DNA of 64,000 nucleotides from Mesaphorura yosii (GCA_009869945.1 WIXG01000277.1:42841-106840); one strand, 5' to 3'; shown: positions 32,808 through 43,624, counted from the first letter of the stretch. Made by a program: numbers and translations. Notes: a model not told the origin generated them from the sequence alone.

Positions 32808-34996
32808 TTACATGCTTGTTGAAGATTCCCTCCTTGCCTTTGTTGTCTGTGTCGTGCCAGCCACCAGCCTATCGCCTTCGGCTCTTATTCGCCTACCTAT
32901 CGCCCTGATAATGCCCATCAACCTATGGCAAAGCTTAAGCAACGCATTCCAGAGCCGCGAAATGTCGCCAGGAAGCTTGCCCACCCGGCGAGCAAGAATC
33001 ATTTCACCAATCAGAATGACGCAGCAGAGACCAAAGCCCGCTTCAAGAAACAACTTCACAATGAGGCGGAATCTGAGCGAGAAGCCGAGAAACTCCACTC
33101 TGGACAAGTCAGGCCCGGAGAAATCCGGTTTCATGAACTCCATCGTTTTGTTCCAGGTACGCACGAGAAACAGGTTCGTTAAGTAGTTGTCATTTCTGTC
33201 GCGAAACAGCGGAATTCCGCTCTCCTCCAGCCGGCGACTGGTACGGGCAAATTTGTGCTTGAAATGGTTACCGAAGTATTTTATCTCAGTCTCGTACTTG
33301 AAAACCTCCGGAACTTTGGCGCATGTGGGATGCTCCAAATGGTAAAGAACCAAGGAGAGATGATCCGCTTTGCTCATCCTTTCTTCCATGGCCAATTTGC
33401 TGAGCCCTTTTGATGTTTGCAGAAAACCTTCGAGAGTGGTTTCAGTCTCGTAATCACAGTGAACGACCTGCTCCCATTTGCCACGTGGAATTTTTGCATT
33501 AGTAAACGGAGTATGAAACCAGCTTGTGATATTCCAGGGATCTGACCTCGTTCCGTGCAGGTAAAGTCGGTATCCTTCTTCCACGAGCAGCTCGTAGTTT
33601 GTCTGGGCCAGACGCGGGGGCAACGGCGCTGTGATGTTGCTCGTTACAAAGGTTTCGTAGGCGCCGAGAATGGCGATGGCCGCCAACGAAAGGAGAAGAT
33701 GCATGCTGCTGAAATGTGGGCGACTAAGACTCTGCCGAAACAAAATGGCGATGGCATCAAATAGGTGGCGACTTGCGACCGGTTTGCATTGCGGTCGTTG
33801 ACATCGACGACGACAAAGGACTGTGGCAGCCAGAAATGAGACGACAATCAGGATCCACGTACTGCTGTCGAAAGGTGAGAGCCAGACTGACGCAGAGACG
33901 TCTCGATAGCTGAGTTTCGGAACGCAGTACACCAGACTGAATGGAGACCGATTGATGGAAGGGATCAGGAACGTCGGGCTGTAATCAATGGAGCGGACGA
34001 CCCAGTTGAAAATAATCACAATAGTAAAGGGCGTCATCATGATGGACCGCCAGCCATAGAATTCCTTCGCGATCACGGGCGTGAAGTTGTAGACTGTGGA
34101 TAGCACATCGAGCTCGATGTCGACACCGCTGCATCGCATGATCGACTCGTCCACTGCGTATCTGGCAGGCACTTCGCATGCACTTCTTGTCTTGTTGACG
34201 ACGGCAGCAAAGAAAACCGCGGCTCTGAGCCCGTTTAAGCCGGAGCCCATATTCAACCGCTCCCATATGCTTTGAGGTGTCAGATCAGTGAGACCCATCG
34301 ACGATGACGGTGACGATGACGATGGTAGCAGTTCGAAGGCTAAGGCTGGTCGGTCACGTATGTGTGCGCACCACATGCACAGGATTTGCCTGCGTGGAAA
34401 CGTTGGCCCTTGCATCGACGGTTGCCCGCTCGAGCTGGCGACGCCCTGGCCGTGGTTGTGGTTGTGGTCGACCACGACTGTGTACCAGTAAAATTGTGCA
34501 TCTAAGAATTCCAGTCTCCAAGCCATTTCTTGCCCAAACCGCTCAAACCGTGCCTCATCACCGCCGTCATGCTCACCGCTCTCAATAAGGATAAAGATGC
34601 TGTTGGGTCTGTGCATGTTTTGGAAATCTGGATAAAAGGCGTACCCTTCATGCAAGAAGTACACAAAGAATCTACCACCCACTTCCCCGAGCTCCTGTGA
34701 TCTTGAGTGGTACGTCTCCAAACTGTAAGCTGGTCGCTGGGAAGTACATGTGTGCTGCCCACCGTCCACGCACAGCCGTAATGCTGGTTATCGTGCAAAA
34801 GCGCATTCGAAACGCTGAAATTTGAATGGGTTATTCTGGCCAAGTTTGTGTCAGTGACGTGGATTTGACAATTCTTGGCAACGGAGGACCCAAGCTGGAG
34901 ATCGAAACTACAGCAGGCCTCTGCAGTGATTAAGGTTAGGAGCCATAAAGCGAGGCTGGAAACTGAATACTTTCTTGCGGATTTAAATGTCACCAT
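32808..34996 (-). pseudogene. Divergent ionotropic receptor (IR), near full length with one frameshift
   Basis: From the ATG at 34996 the minus strand encodes a signal peptide and an N-terminal domain (CSFDLQLGSSVAKNCQIHV, ALLHDNQHYGCAWTV). At about 34684-34693 one base is missing relative to relic 3, and homology continues in another frame (EVGGRFFVYFLHEGY) to a TAA at 32808. The second part has IR channel features: a first membrane segment after PFDSSTW, a pore-loop region LFDAIAILFRQS, a third segment ending AYETFVTSNITAP, a second ligand-binding half, and a last membrane segment (RFRLIVKLFLEAGFGLCC). Total about 730 codons without introns. No ATG opens the long frame near its start, so a full receptor needs the lost base. 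This is either a recent null mutation or an assembly error. Intact IRs are chemosensory cation channels in sensory dendrites. Confidence 0.7.
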
Positions 34997-36035
34997 TGCT
35001 AATTTCTACGCTGGACGCTGGAGTTTTCTCTGGAATCTTGATGGAGTTTCGCATCCATCGGCTGAAATTCAATGCTGAAATTTAAATGAGTTTAGAACTT
35101 TTAAAAACGCGAAAAGTTTTAAAGAAAGCGTCAAAATGGAGACAAAGTTCGTGACAAAATGCATATCGCTCAACTCAAGCTCGGAAACTAGACAAAAACA
35201 AGTCGGCGGTCGGTCGATTCGTTCCTGGAGTCTCGGGAATTCACAGGAAATAAATTGACCAAAGGTCAGTTATTGGCGTAGAAAATTCTATTCTTGGAAT
35301 GGAAAAGTAAATAGCGAATGTAATGACGCAAGTAAAGAGACTAGACCACGACGAACATGTTGGCTACGAAGTCCACCGGGGAACAGAATAAAAATTCCCG
35401 CGGAAGTCCATCGGCGAGACGCATCATCGATCAACGGTTGAACATGCAAGAACACCAGCGACCTGCGATTTAAGAATTCGAGGGAATTAAAATTAGGACA
35501 ATTTTTCACGCAAATCAAAATGAATGCACATCCTGGCTACCCACTGACCGGACGGGGCGCTTGGCCTTGACCGACTGTCAGCAAAACTGGAGCATGATCC
35601 CTTCACATGGTATGTCCAATGGCATAACTGCAGTTGTAACTGACAATTAATTTGAAATAAAAACCGATGCTAGCGGACGAGGGTCGTCGGTGACGGTCTT
35701 CAGCGCTTGAATAAATTGTACTAAGATGCCACATTTATTGCGACTGCTACATTATTTACGTATTTTTCAAGCTTCTATTCGCGTGGCAGTGCAGTGCGAG
35801 CAGTTGAGTATCTCCGCCTCCGTTATCGTTCCAATCCCAGCCCAGCGATACCCATGGGTATGACCGTGACCTTCCTGTTACGGTTGGTTGGCGGCTCCTT
35901 TTGCGAGGGAGTAAGCTGACCTTTCTGCTCTCACAGGCGCAGGGCCCAGCTAACCCGGCGGCCTTCAGACACGCCCAAATATTAATAGTTTAACACACCT
36001 CATCAGCGCCAACAGTCAAGATCTCGCGCGTAATG
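34997..36035. other. IR upstream region, then spacer
   Basis: The left part holds the third copy of the CACGAAC...CCATTTTGACGCT block (minus strand, about 35151-35120), about 125-150 bases before the receptor ATG. The middle is AT-rich without a gene. The right part holds a GC-rich block listed separately. Confidence 0.4.
35784..35990 (+). repeat. Candidate tRNA-derived SINE or other small repeat
   Basis: A GC-rich island in AT-rich surroundings. It carries an A-box-like TGGCAGTGCAGTG at 35784-35796 and a B-box-like GTTCCAATCCC at 35828-35838, a spacing usable by RNA polymerase III, followed by a perfect palindrome ATACCCATGGGTAT and a non-coding body. It does not fold as a normal tRNA. Only one copy is seen in this window. 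Confidence 0.3.
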
Positions 36036-36314
36036 TTAGACGAGTCTCAGTCGCAAGTCGCGCTCGTTCTTATACATCAGTCCAAAGGAGACGACGTCAA
36101 TCTTGGTTCCTGGCTTTGACAAGGACTGCGACGCACGCAGATACGCCTGCCAGACCCTACTTGAGGCTCCGCTGATAATTGGCACGGGCACGATCTGAAC
36201 ACGACGTTTGACGTTTGGATTGCTGGCAAGGTATCTGAACTCTTTTCTTAGACACTCAACCACCTGGGTTCTGGTTCTTAAATCTGAGCTGATCTGAGGA
36301 ACCACAAAATTCAT
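36036..36314 (-). CDS. Possible small gene or last exon, unrecognised
   Basis: A 92-codon frame from the ATG at 36314 with good coding composition (VPVPIISGASSRVWQAYL, KIDVVSFGLMYKNERDL). A TATTTTAG just before the ATG could be a splice acceptor, in which case this is the final exon of a longer minus-strand gene. No family is recognised. Confidence 0.3.
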   Translation of the reverse strand: MNFVVPQISSDLRTRTQVVECLRKEFRYLASNPNVKRRVQIVPVPIISGASSRVWQAYLRASQSLSKPGTKIDVVSFGLMYKNERDLRLRLV

Positions 36315-36459
36315 ACTCTAAAATACGTACCATAATTGCATATATAAACAAAATTCGAGAAAGCTTGCACTGTTGCATTCAGCATTAATTTATTCAAAAA
36401 TCAAAATCTGGAAACAAATTCTGCCTAATATTTATAAAATAATTAATAATTAAGAAGTC

Positions 36460-38040
36460 TTAGGCCTTAGTTTTAAGTTTCTTCTTTCCTTGCTGTTGCT
36501 GGCAACCGCCTTTGCCTTTCCCCTCCTCTGACTTCCTCTTCTGTTTCTTTTTCTGCAATGCTTGAGCCTTCGCCTCCGCTCGTGAGTCTTCAAACTCCTG
36601 TCGCTTAAAAACTGCATCGACGTACTTCCGCTCGGCGTTGTTCAGGTCGGCCTCCGATTTCAGCGTTTTCCTATTCTTCTTTCGGCCCGCGTCGGCGGTG
36701 GCGCTGGAAACTTCGTCACTGTCCTCATCGTCGGCGGTAGCAGGTTTCGATTGTGCCTGGGGTTTTACGGCTTCGCCCGAGTCCGACTCGCTTTCACTTC
36801 CTGTGTCATCTTCACCTTCGGAATCGGAATCCGAGTCCTTAACAACGTCAATCTGCCCATACGGATGAATCTTCACATGGCGACCTGGCAGAGTGGATAA
36901 GTCTCCTTCGACGGGCTCAGCAACCTTGCGCCCCTTCGTCACAGCCTTCGCGACGTCGTTTCTGCTGCCTGAATTGCACAAAAATGGCGATTTCTGTACT
37001 TAAAATAGCCCCTCTACATAAAATGGCTGTGATTAACATGAACATACCGGTGCCAAGGTAAATCAGGAGCGGTGGGACTCCGTTCGTGGTCAGCGCCAAC
37101 TGACTCACATTCTTCCAGCGTCCAGGATACATTCTCATCAGCCAATTCACGATTTTGGAGACGTTGTCCGTCAGTTCGGTCACGCTCAAGTTGCTGTGCC
37201 CGACAAGCAAAGTTGACGTGGGTCCATTGAGGGAGATGTTGAACACGGTCTTCTTGAGCACCTTCTCAAACTCCTGCTCCCAATCATCTTCGTCGTGGAG
37301 CTCCAGCTCGAGAGGAAACTTCTTCTTCTTGTAAAATTCTCGGCCCAGGATAGAAGGCAGCAGTGTGCAGATGCTCTTCATTCCAATGACCATGTCAATC
37401 CGCTTGGCGAGCTCGCGTTTAGCTTCGAATGTGGAAAAATCGCTCTTGACCTGCTTCACGGTCATCACTTCGCGGATTCCTTCGACGCCCTCCTCACGCA
37501 GTTTGTCTTTCATCCGGTTGACGAGCAGTTCGGGCTCGGTCTCGTTCCGCTTGTCGTCGGGGATGACGAAGAGGATGTCAGGCTGCGGTGGGTACGGCGA
37601 ATGAGGCAGATTTATGTTGACAAAGTGACCCAGGCCTTCAGGTACCTTAAAGGCGACCACGTCCATGTTGATTCGAACGGGTGCATCTTCGAAGAGGGTA
37701 TTTTGTCTGGATTTCTGAATGTGGGATAGAAGGGTGGAGACCGCTGCAGATGCCTGTGGACAATATAAAAGTAAACTCTAATTAAATTGAACTCATCTCC
37801 TAGTCACGATCATTAAAATACACAAAACTACGGAATACTTACCTGATTCAAATCAAATTCATTCGGGAGCCGGTGATCCTTCTCCTTCTGGGTTTGTTTC
37901 GGGCTTGGTTTTACAGATTTGGCTGGAGACGTCGCCGTTGTCACTGCTGTGGCCTTCACTTTAGCCTTATTGATACCGGCGGTCCCGGTAATCTTGGCTC
38001 TGCTGGTCTTGGGTTTCTTGCCCTTCGATTTCATTGTCAT
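36460..38040 (-). CDS. RSL1D1: Ribosomal L1 domain-containing protein 1 homologue
   Basis: Exons 38040-37843, 37753-37048 and 36968-36460 encode 470 aa. A basic Lys-rich N-terminus (KGKKPKTSRAK) precedes a ribosomal protein L1-type domain (about residues 67-300; LFVIPDDKRNETEPELLVNR, RIDMVIGMKSICTLLPSILG, VFNISLNGPTSTLLVGH). The C-terminus has an acidic Ser/Asp/Glu run (SDSDSEGEDDTGSESESDSG) and a Lys-rich nuclear/nucleolar tail. This matches RSL1D1/Cic1/Utp30-type nucleolar proteins that help assemble pre-ribosomes. It is head to head with WRAP53, with 343 bases between start codons, so both probably share a promoter. Confidence 0.88.
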
Positions 38041-38383
38041 CGCGGGAAGTCGATCTTATAACTGAATTGATTTACTACTAAGTAACTGAATTAACTGAAC
38101 TAATCAACGTATAATTACTTCGATCAGTTCGGTCCAACCGCTCGCTGCTGTCTTCGATCAAATTCCGTGAGCGCTGAGCACGGAATCCATGTGCACGTGG
38201 CTTTTGAAGCAAATGAAAGCATTTGCGGTGCGGAGCAGCAAGGATCCTGCCTTCATCAGCTCAACGCATCTCAAAACGAGGTGCCGGGAAGATTGCATGC
38301 AGACAGACGGTGAGCCCGTGTAACGACTGGAGTGAAGGGTAGTAAATGAGCATATAATTGATAGGCTCGGCTTGAATCTGGAA
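38041..38383. promoter_or_regulatory. Shared divergent promoter of RSL1D1 and WRAP53
   Basis: 343 bases between two opposite start codons. No TATA box is seen. Both genes act on nuclear RNP assembly, so coordinated expression is plausible, but no specific site can be named. Confidence 0.45.
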
Positions 38384-40008
38384 ATGGAAACTACTGAAGA
38401 AGGCTCCGAGATAATGGACACGGCGACGGCGGCGACGAATTCGGCCACACAAGGGCCGACGTCTGAGGAAGGATACAACCAGGAAGTGGTCGAAGCAGTG
38501 CAAGTTGCGATTGCGGAGGAGGAGGTCCCGATAGAATCGGTCGGCTGCGACTGGGCCGGCTATTTCTTCGACTATGCTGATCTCCAAGTTATGAAATGTG
38601 CTAAGAGCGAGAGCGAAGACGATAGCGCACAAGTTCCTGCTCCGCCGAAGCTCGCGACGTCAACCCTCCATGAATTCGGTGCGAGGAATATATTGAAAGG
38701 TTGCAAATGGTAAGCGAAATCCTTAGTTAACGTCCTTAACTAGCTAATTGCTTGCCTAAACTGAGTTGTGGTTTATTTGGAATCTGAACGTAGGGCTCCT
38801 GATGGAAGCTGCCTCCTCACAAACTCCGACGACAATCGACTGCGTATCTTCAACCTGCCCGATACACTGTGGGACCTGGCAGCAGGCTCAAAACCTAATC
38901 TTGAGAATGAATTCCCCGCCACCGATTCTGCTTCTGCAGCGCCGCAGGTCGTCGAGCCTGCCCTGAGGATCGCCGAAGGTGGGACGGTGTACGACTACTC
39001 ATGGTATCCATTCATGAACTCCGCGGACCCTACCTCTTGCTGTTTTGTATCATCGTCCGCTGATAACCCAATCCACCTCCTCGACGCATTTGACGGGAGT
39101 TTACGAGCTACTTACCTACCGATTAATCAGTAATTTGACCGACCTTTCATCGAAGACACTCTAAGCTAATTAATTAAACCGATTTTCAGCCTTGAACAAG
39201 TCGTCGCCCCTCACGCGGTCGAGTTTGACCTCACCGGCGAGAACATTTACTGCGGATTCCGTGACTCGATCAAGATCTTCAACCTGCAGCGACCCGGAGC
39301 TGCCTGCATCGAGCGTAAGCTCAAGTCAAACAAGCTCCCGGACCTGAATCAGCCCGGAATCGTGTCGTGCTTCGCATTCAACCCCGTGCACTCCGGCGTG
39401 TACGCATGTGGCAGTTTCCTTAAGACAGCCGGCCTGTATCTCGAGGACGGGACCGTGATGGCGATCCTGACGGGCCACCTCGGCGGAGTCACGCATCTAC
39501 AATTCAGTCACGATGGAACGAAGCTCGTTTCGGGCGGGCGGAAGGATTCCCGGCTCGTCATGTGGGACATGCGACAGCTCGGCGACGAGTACGAGATCCT
39601 GGAACGGGAGGTCGACACAAATCAAAGGGTTTACTTCGATTTGACGAGAAATGATCGGTATCTCGTCAGCGGGCAGACGAACGGTCGAGTAGCTGTCTGG
39701 GACCTTGCGAAGGCCACGGTCGTCGGAGGACACGCGGACAAGCGAGTAGAATTCAAAGCGAGTGCTGACTGTGTGAATGGCGTCAGGTAAAATTCTTTAA
39801 TTCTGCCGTGCCCTCTCAGCTAGCAGATGATTAATTTGTGTTTTTTTTGCTTTCCTCTTACAGTTTGAACTCTCGCACGCCCGTCCTCTGCACGACGTCC
39901 GGCCAGCGCCACGCATGTGGGATCACCGACGACTCGGACGACGACGAACTTTTCGTGAGGTCGAATTTCCCCGAAGAACATTCGCTGGTGTTGTGGAATT
40001 TTTCTTAA
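38384..40008 (+). CDS. WRAP53: WRAP53/TCAB1, telomerase and scaRNA Cajal-body WD40 protein
   Basis: Exons 38384-38709, 38794-39129, 39190-39786 and 39864-40008 encode 467 aa. After an acidic N-terminus the signature [20 protein letters not shown] is split by intron 1, then a seven-bladed WD40 propeller follows (SWYPFMNSADP, SCFAFNPVHSGVYACGSF, GHLGGVTHLQFSHDGTKL, SGGRKDSRLVMWDMR, WDLAKA) and the tail ends HSLVLWNFS. WRAP53 binds the CAB box of scaRNAs and telomerase RNA and brings them to Cajal bodies. The start is the ATG at 38384. The polyadenylation signal (AATAAA near 40105) lies only about 40 bases from the stop of the convergent IR gene. A decayed copy of its last exon and 3'UTR is found at 42500-42710. 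Confidence 0.92.
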
Positions 40009-40144
40009 GCTCGTCAATGTCAACTTTCATTTTGATTCTTTCTCACCTGGAAAAGTGCGCTGTGCAAGCTTCATTTTTTATAGGAAGAGTTCAGATTTTC
40101 GTGAAAATAAATCTTGTTTTTGAATTAGAACTTAATTCATTTGA

Positions 40145-42025
40145 CTACTCTTCAAGTCTTCCACACGGGAGCCAGCAATTCTCTCGCCAACGGCAATGCA
40201 TTACTTCCAGGAAGAAGACGAGAGTGGCCACACCCAGCAAGCAGCCACAGATAGGAAAAATGCGTATGACCTCGAAGTCCATGGCCACCGGCCTCGGGGC
40301 TGAACTATCCTGCAATTCTTGTTCTTGGTAACCGAGACGCCTCCGTTCTGACTCGCTTTCAAGCTTCAGCTCGTAGCCTTCCAGCGCACGCCACCAGGGA
40401 AAGATTCCCGACTCCAGCAGGCTCTGCATGACTCCGACCATCGCGTCCTGCAGGAGACCGAGGAATACGCCCGAGCGGTGGTTGACGCCAAGACTCTGGC
40501 GCAGCACGTGGCAGAGCGCCCCCGGCGGCGCATGATACTGGTACCAGCACTCTATGATCTGGTTCCAGTCGGAGTGAACGAGTTTGACGTGCCCTCGCCT
40601 CATTTGAGCCTGCATGAATTCTGCCTGTGTAATCGAGACGATGGACGGCTGATCCACGCCGAGCCGGGCAAAGTCAGCCGCGAAAGTCACCGAAGGCGGG
40701 TCGCTCCTCTTGCAGGAGACGTCCAGGACCGGGTCGCAGTACTGGATTTTGTGGCCGGCGGCCATCAGCTCCGCTACCGTGTCGTACAGCAGCGGTGAGT
40801 TGGGGATGACCGTCATACTCGTCATGTAGTTTTCGTAGCAGCCGAGGAAGATGGCAGCCGTGACGGCGATGCCCAGCTGGAACTTCGTGCGAGCCCTCAC
40901 TTCACGCTGGAGGAGGCGTATGAAGCCGAACAGCAGGTCGGACCTCAGTCCATGTCCAGCTGCATCACGTACTCCGTGAATACCGTGAACGAGAAGCCCC
41001 AGCCCCGCAGCGGTGAGCAGGAGGAGCCACGTGCAGTCGTCGAAAATCCCCACCCAATTAAATTCGTTCCGGATCCGCCGCCTGTCGTACTCGCAGTACG
41101 CGAGCGAGACGGGCGCCCAGTCGAGGACGAATGTCGCAACTCTTGGCTCGTTGAGGACGGGGTTGTAGCCCTGAACGAGGTAAATGGACGCCCATCGACC
41201 GCCCACGGCTGTCTTCGAGTGCTCTATCGAGCCGTTCAGCTGCGTCCCGATGAACAGGGCGGCTTTCAGGGGAGCAAGGCATTTCCCAAATTCCAGGTGG
41301 CGGAGACGAGCGTGTGGGCTGAGGCAGGCGAACGTGTCGGCCACGAGTGTCGGGTGCATCACGACGAGCTGGCGCCCACTCAGGCTGGCCCGGCAGCCGC
41401 TAGGCGTTGGCAGGGGCAGCCATACCTCGAGCGAAGCGCAGAATTCGAGCCGCTGGACCACAGCACCGATGTCGTCCTGCCCCGCCCTTCTAATTTGCAT
41501 GAGAAAGAATGCAAAGCCGTAGCGCCGTGTCCAAGGCGGGTGGTTCGCCGACGAGTCGAGACTTTTCTGGCCGCCGTCGCCGTCGTCAATCACGAAAATG
41601 AAGCGCGTTCTCTCAGAGAGCACGGAGAGCAAGTTCGCGTAGTCTTCGAATGTGGCACCGGCGCCAGTGCCGAAGAGAGTGTATTCTGGTTGCACGAGCA
41701 GATGCACATTGCAGAGCGGCGACTCGCGGAGGTTCAGGCTCACGTTGATTACCTGTCTGTGTAGGTCCAGGACGAGGTGGGTGTTGGGCGGCGGCCGTGC
41801 TAATGCTGGTGGTCGACTGACGCTGGTATCGAATACAATCCAGGGCTGGCCATGCTGGTTGGAGTGGAGGACCAACTCGGAAAAGTCCACATCGAAGAAG
41901 TGGACGAGGTGAAACCCGCAGCCGCAGTGGGCGAAGAATTCCAGGCCGAGGTCGAGGCGCGCGTTTTGGGCCCCCAGGAGGACCGGCAAGAAGAGCGCGT
42001 GCAGCGCCGTGAGCTCGGCGTTCAT
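40145..42025 (-). CDS. Divergent ionotropic receptor, intronless
   Basis: A single 626-codon frame from the ATG at 42025. It has a signal peptide (HALFLPVLLGAQNA), an extracellular domain, a first membrane segment (FDDCTWLLLLTAAGLGLLVHG), a third one followed by YENYMTSMTVIPNSP (compare YETFVTSNITAP in the 34 kb receptor), a second ligand-binding half, and a last membrane segment near the C-terminus (IFPICGCLLGVATLVFF). The classic ligand-binding Arg/Thr/Asp triad is not evident, as in most divergent IRs, so the ligand cannot be guessed. It would act as a plasma-membrane cation channel in chemosensory cells. A perfect TATA box lies 41-50 bases before the ATG, giving a very short 5'UTR. It converges tail to tail on WRAP53. 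No defect is seen. Confidence 0.8.
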   Translation of the reverse strand: MNAELTALHALFLPVLLGAQNARLDLGLEFFAHCGCGFHLVHFFDVDFSELVLHSNQHGQPWIVFDTSVSRPPALARPPPNTHLVLDLHRQVINVSLNLRESPLCNVHLLVQPEYTLFGTGAGATFEDYANLLSVLSERTRFIFVIDDGDGGQKSLDSSANHPPWTRRYGFAFFLMQIRRAGQDDIGAVVQRLEFCASLEVWLPLPTPSGCRASLSGRQLVVMHPTLVADTFACLSPHARLRHLEFGKCLAPLKAALFIGTQLNGSIEHSKTAVGGRWASIYLVQGYNPVLNEPRVATFVLDWAPVSLAYCEYDRRRIRNEFNWVGIFDDCTWLLLLTAAGLGLLVHGIHGVRDAAGHGLRSDLLFGFIRLLQREVRARTKFQLGIAVTAAIFLGCYENYMTSMTVIPNSPLLYDTVAELMAAGHKIQYCDPVLDVSCKRSDPPSVTFAADFARLGVDQPSIVSITQAEFMQAQMRRGHVKLVHSDWNQIIECWYQYHAPPGALCHVLRQSLGVNHRSGVFLGLLQDAMVGVMQSLLESGIFPWWRALEGYELKLESESERRRLGYQEQELQDSSAPRPVAMDFEVIRIFPICGCLLGVATLVFFLEVMHCRWRENCWLPCGRLEE

Positions 42026-42065
42026 TTTTTGATGGTCTGCACAACAGTTGACTAAACGATTTACT

Positions 42066-42075
42066 CTATTTATAG
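42066..42075 (-). promoter_or_regulatory. TATA box of the intronless IR gene
   Basis: CTATAAATAG on the minus strand, 41-50 bases upstream of the ATG at 42025. It predicts transcription starting about 10-20 bases before the start codon. Confidence 0.65.
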
Positions 42076-42499
42076 CCTTTCAAGAACGGGCAGGCAGCCA
42101 AGTGTTCGGTGCTGCGGAGACGGGCGCAATCACGCAATCACGTCAGCATTCAAGCAGCCATCGTCATCGTAAAACCAGACACCAATTCAACTTGAAACGC
42201 ATTTCAGACGGCATTTGGATTTGAACATTTGAAAGTCGCTACGCAACGTTTGGCGATCAGTGCACAACAAAATTCTGCCTCTGCTGCGCTGCGGTCAGCA
42301 TTCCAAGTGTTAAACTTGACCGTGACATTTATTGTAATTTTGTAACGCATTGAAATGGACCAATCATAATTTGAGAAGGGCGCAGATTGCAATCGCAATC
42401 AATTTCTTTCACGCACGCAATTTGTAAAATTAGTCGTAAAAGTCTGTCTGTCTTGTAGATTATCAGGTAATTGGTACAATTGATATGTGTTTATTTGCT

Positions 42500-42710
42500 T
42501 TCACAGTCTGAACCCTCGCTAGTTTCGACGTCCAGCCAGCGTCAAGCCACGCCGGCGTGGTCACCACCGACTCGGAGGACGTTTCCAAGAGATTAATTGA
42601 GTTTATTTGTCTATCATTCCTCCTCGCCTGAAAAATTCGCAGGATTCATTTTTTATCGCGACAATTTGAATTTTAGGAAATTAGGGGAATAAATCTTGCA
42701 TTTGAATTTA
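42500..42710 (+). pseudogene. Decayed copy of WRAP53 last exon and 3'UTR
   Basis: The plus strand follows the last intron end, exon 4 and 3'UTR of WRAP53 (39855-40115) with many changes. Shared words include ACAGT-TGAAC, CGACGTCC-GCCAGCG, ACCGACTCGGA-GAC, the CTCACCTGGAAAA/CTCGCCTGAAAAA pair, TTCATTTTTTAT and AATAAATCTTG. The frame is broken and the acidic exon end is shortened. It overlaps the 3' end of the coiled-coil gene on the other strand. Confidence 0.7.
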
Positions 42711-43624
42711 AGCTTACCCGCCGTGATCCTTCGTTTAATTATGTCTCGCATACGTACTCGTTCAAGGTCCAGCTTCCTGTACACGTCTGCGAGGACGTGA
42801 AGAGGGGCCGTCGTGTAAATCTCCTCCAGTTCGAGGTCGAGACTTTCTCGGACGTAGTCGTGGCTGTTCCACGGGCGACGAAGGAAGTAGGAGGAGAAAG
42901 AGGACGCGGGCGCGTGCGCAGGAGAGAACGCGTGTGTGGGCAGCAGATCGGGGTAATCATAATCTTTGTTGTAGAGGGCCTCTAGCAGGAGTCGTTTTCT
43001 CTTGACCTCCGCCTCCTCCTGCAGTCGCAGCTGCTTCAGCTCTTCCGCTGCTTTGAGCCTCCTCGCCTCCTCTAGCTCCTTGTCCCTCAGCATCTCTAGA
43101 TAAAGCTGCTTCCTCCGACCCGCCTCTTCGTCCCTCCTCCGAGCTTCTTCGATTTGGATCTCCTCCAGCCGGCGTGCGATTGCCTGCTGCTTGAGTCGGG
43201 CCTCCTCCAGCTGCAAACACGCTCACTCGTTAATTAATTAACTACCAATTACAGTTTTTACAAATACATTACAGAATTTGTCAGTTACAGGTACCGTTCT
43301 GTCTCGCTGGTTGATCTCGTCCAGGTATTCCCTCCGCAGCTTGGCACGCTCCATCTCAATCTTCCTCGTGAGCTTCTCCTCCTCGTATGCCTCCAGCTCG
43401 CGCCTCTTCCGCTCTCGCTCCTTCTTCTCCTCAATCTGCCTCTCCAGCTCCGTTCGATAGACTCGTGTCCTGAATTTGATGTCGGGGAGCTGATCGGAGG
43501 TTTGCGTGATGTGCTGGCGAGGTAACCCACCGACGGTGGGGTTCGTGATGTCTTTGGCGGTGTCTGCAGTGGCCTTCTCCATGATTTTGGTGAAGATACC
43601 TTCTGCCGTGCTGGAAAGCGCCAT
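42614..43624 (-). CDS. Charged coiled-coil protein, function unknown
   Basis: Exons 43624-43295, 43210-42718 and a 14-base terminal exon 42627-42614 give 278 aa ending ITAGEEE. The N-terminus is polar (GLPRQHITQTSDQLPD); most of the rest is an uninterrupted Glu/Arg/Lys-rich helix (about residues 45-190) typical of a long coiled coil, followed by a Pro/Ser/Tyr-rich patch and a short C-terminal helix. I cannot name the family; cytoskeletal or ciliary proteins have such layouts. The terminal exon is chosen because a GTAAGC donor and TTTTTCAG acceptor join in phase and an AATAAA follows the TGA within about 10 bases. Without that splice the frame would run 22 further codons. The terminal exon lies in the antisense of the duplicated WRAP53 3'UTR. 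Confidence 0.65.

Noticed and set aside
40952-41764. Long plus-strand frame (270 codons) opposite the intronless IR
   Set aside because: Antisense shadow of a GC-rich coding exon; no domain and no promoter.
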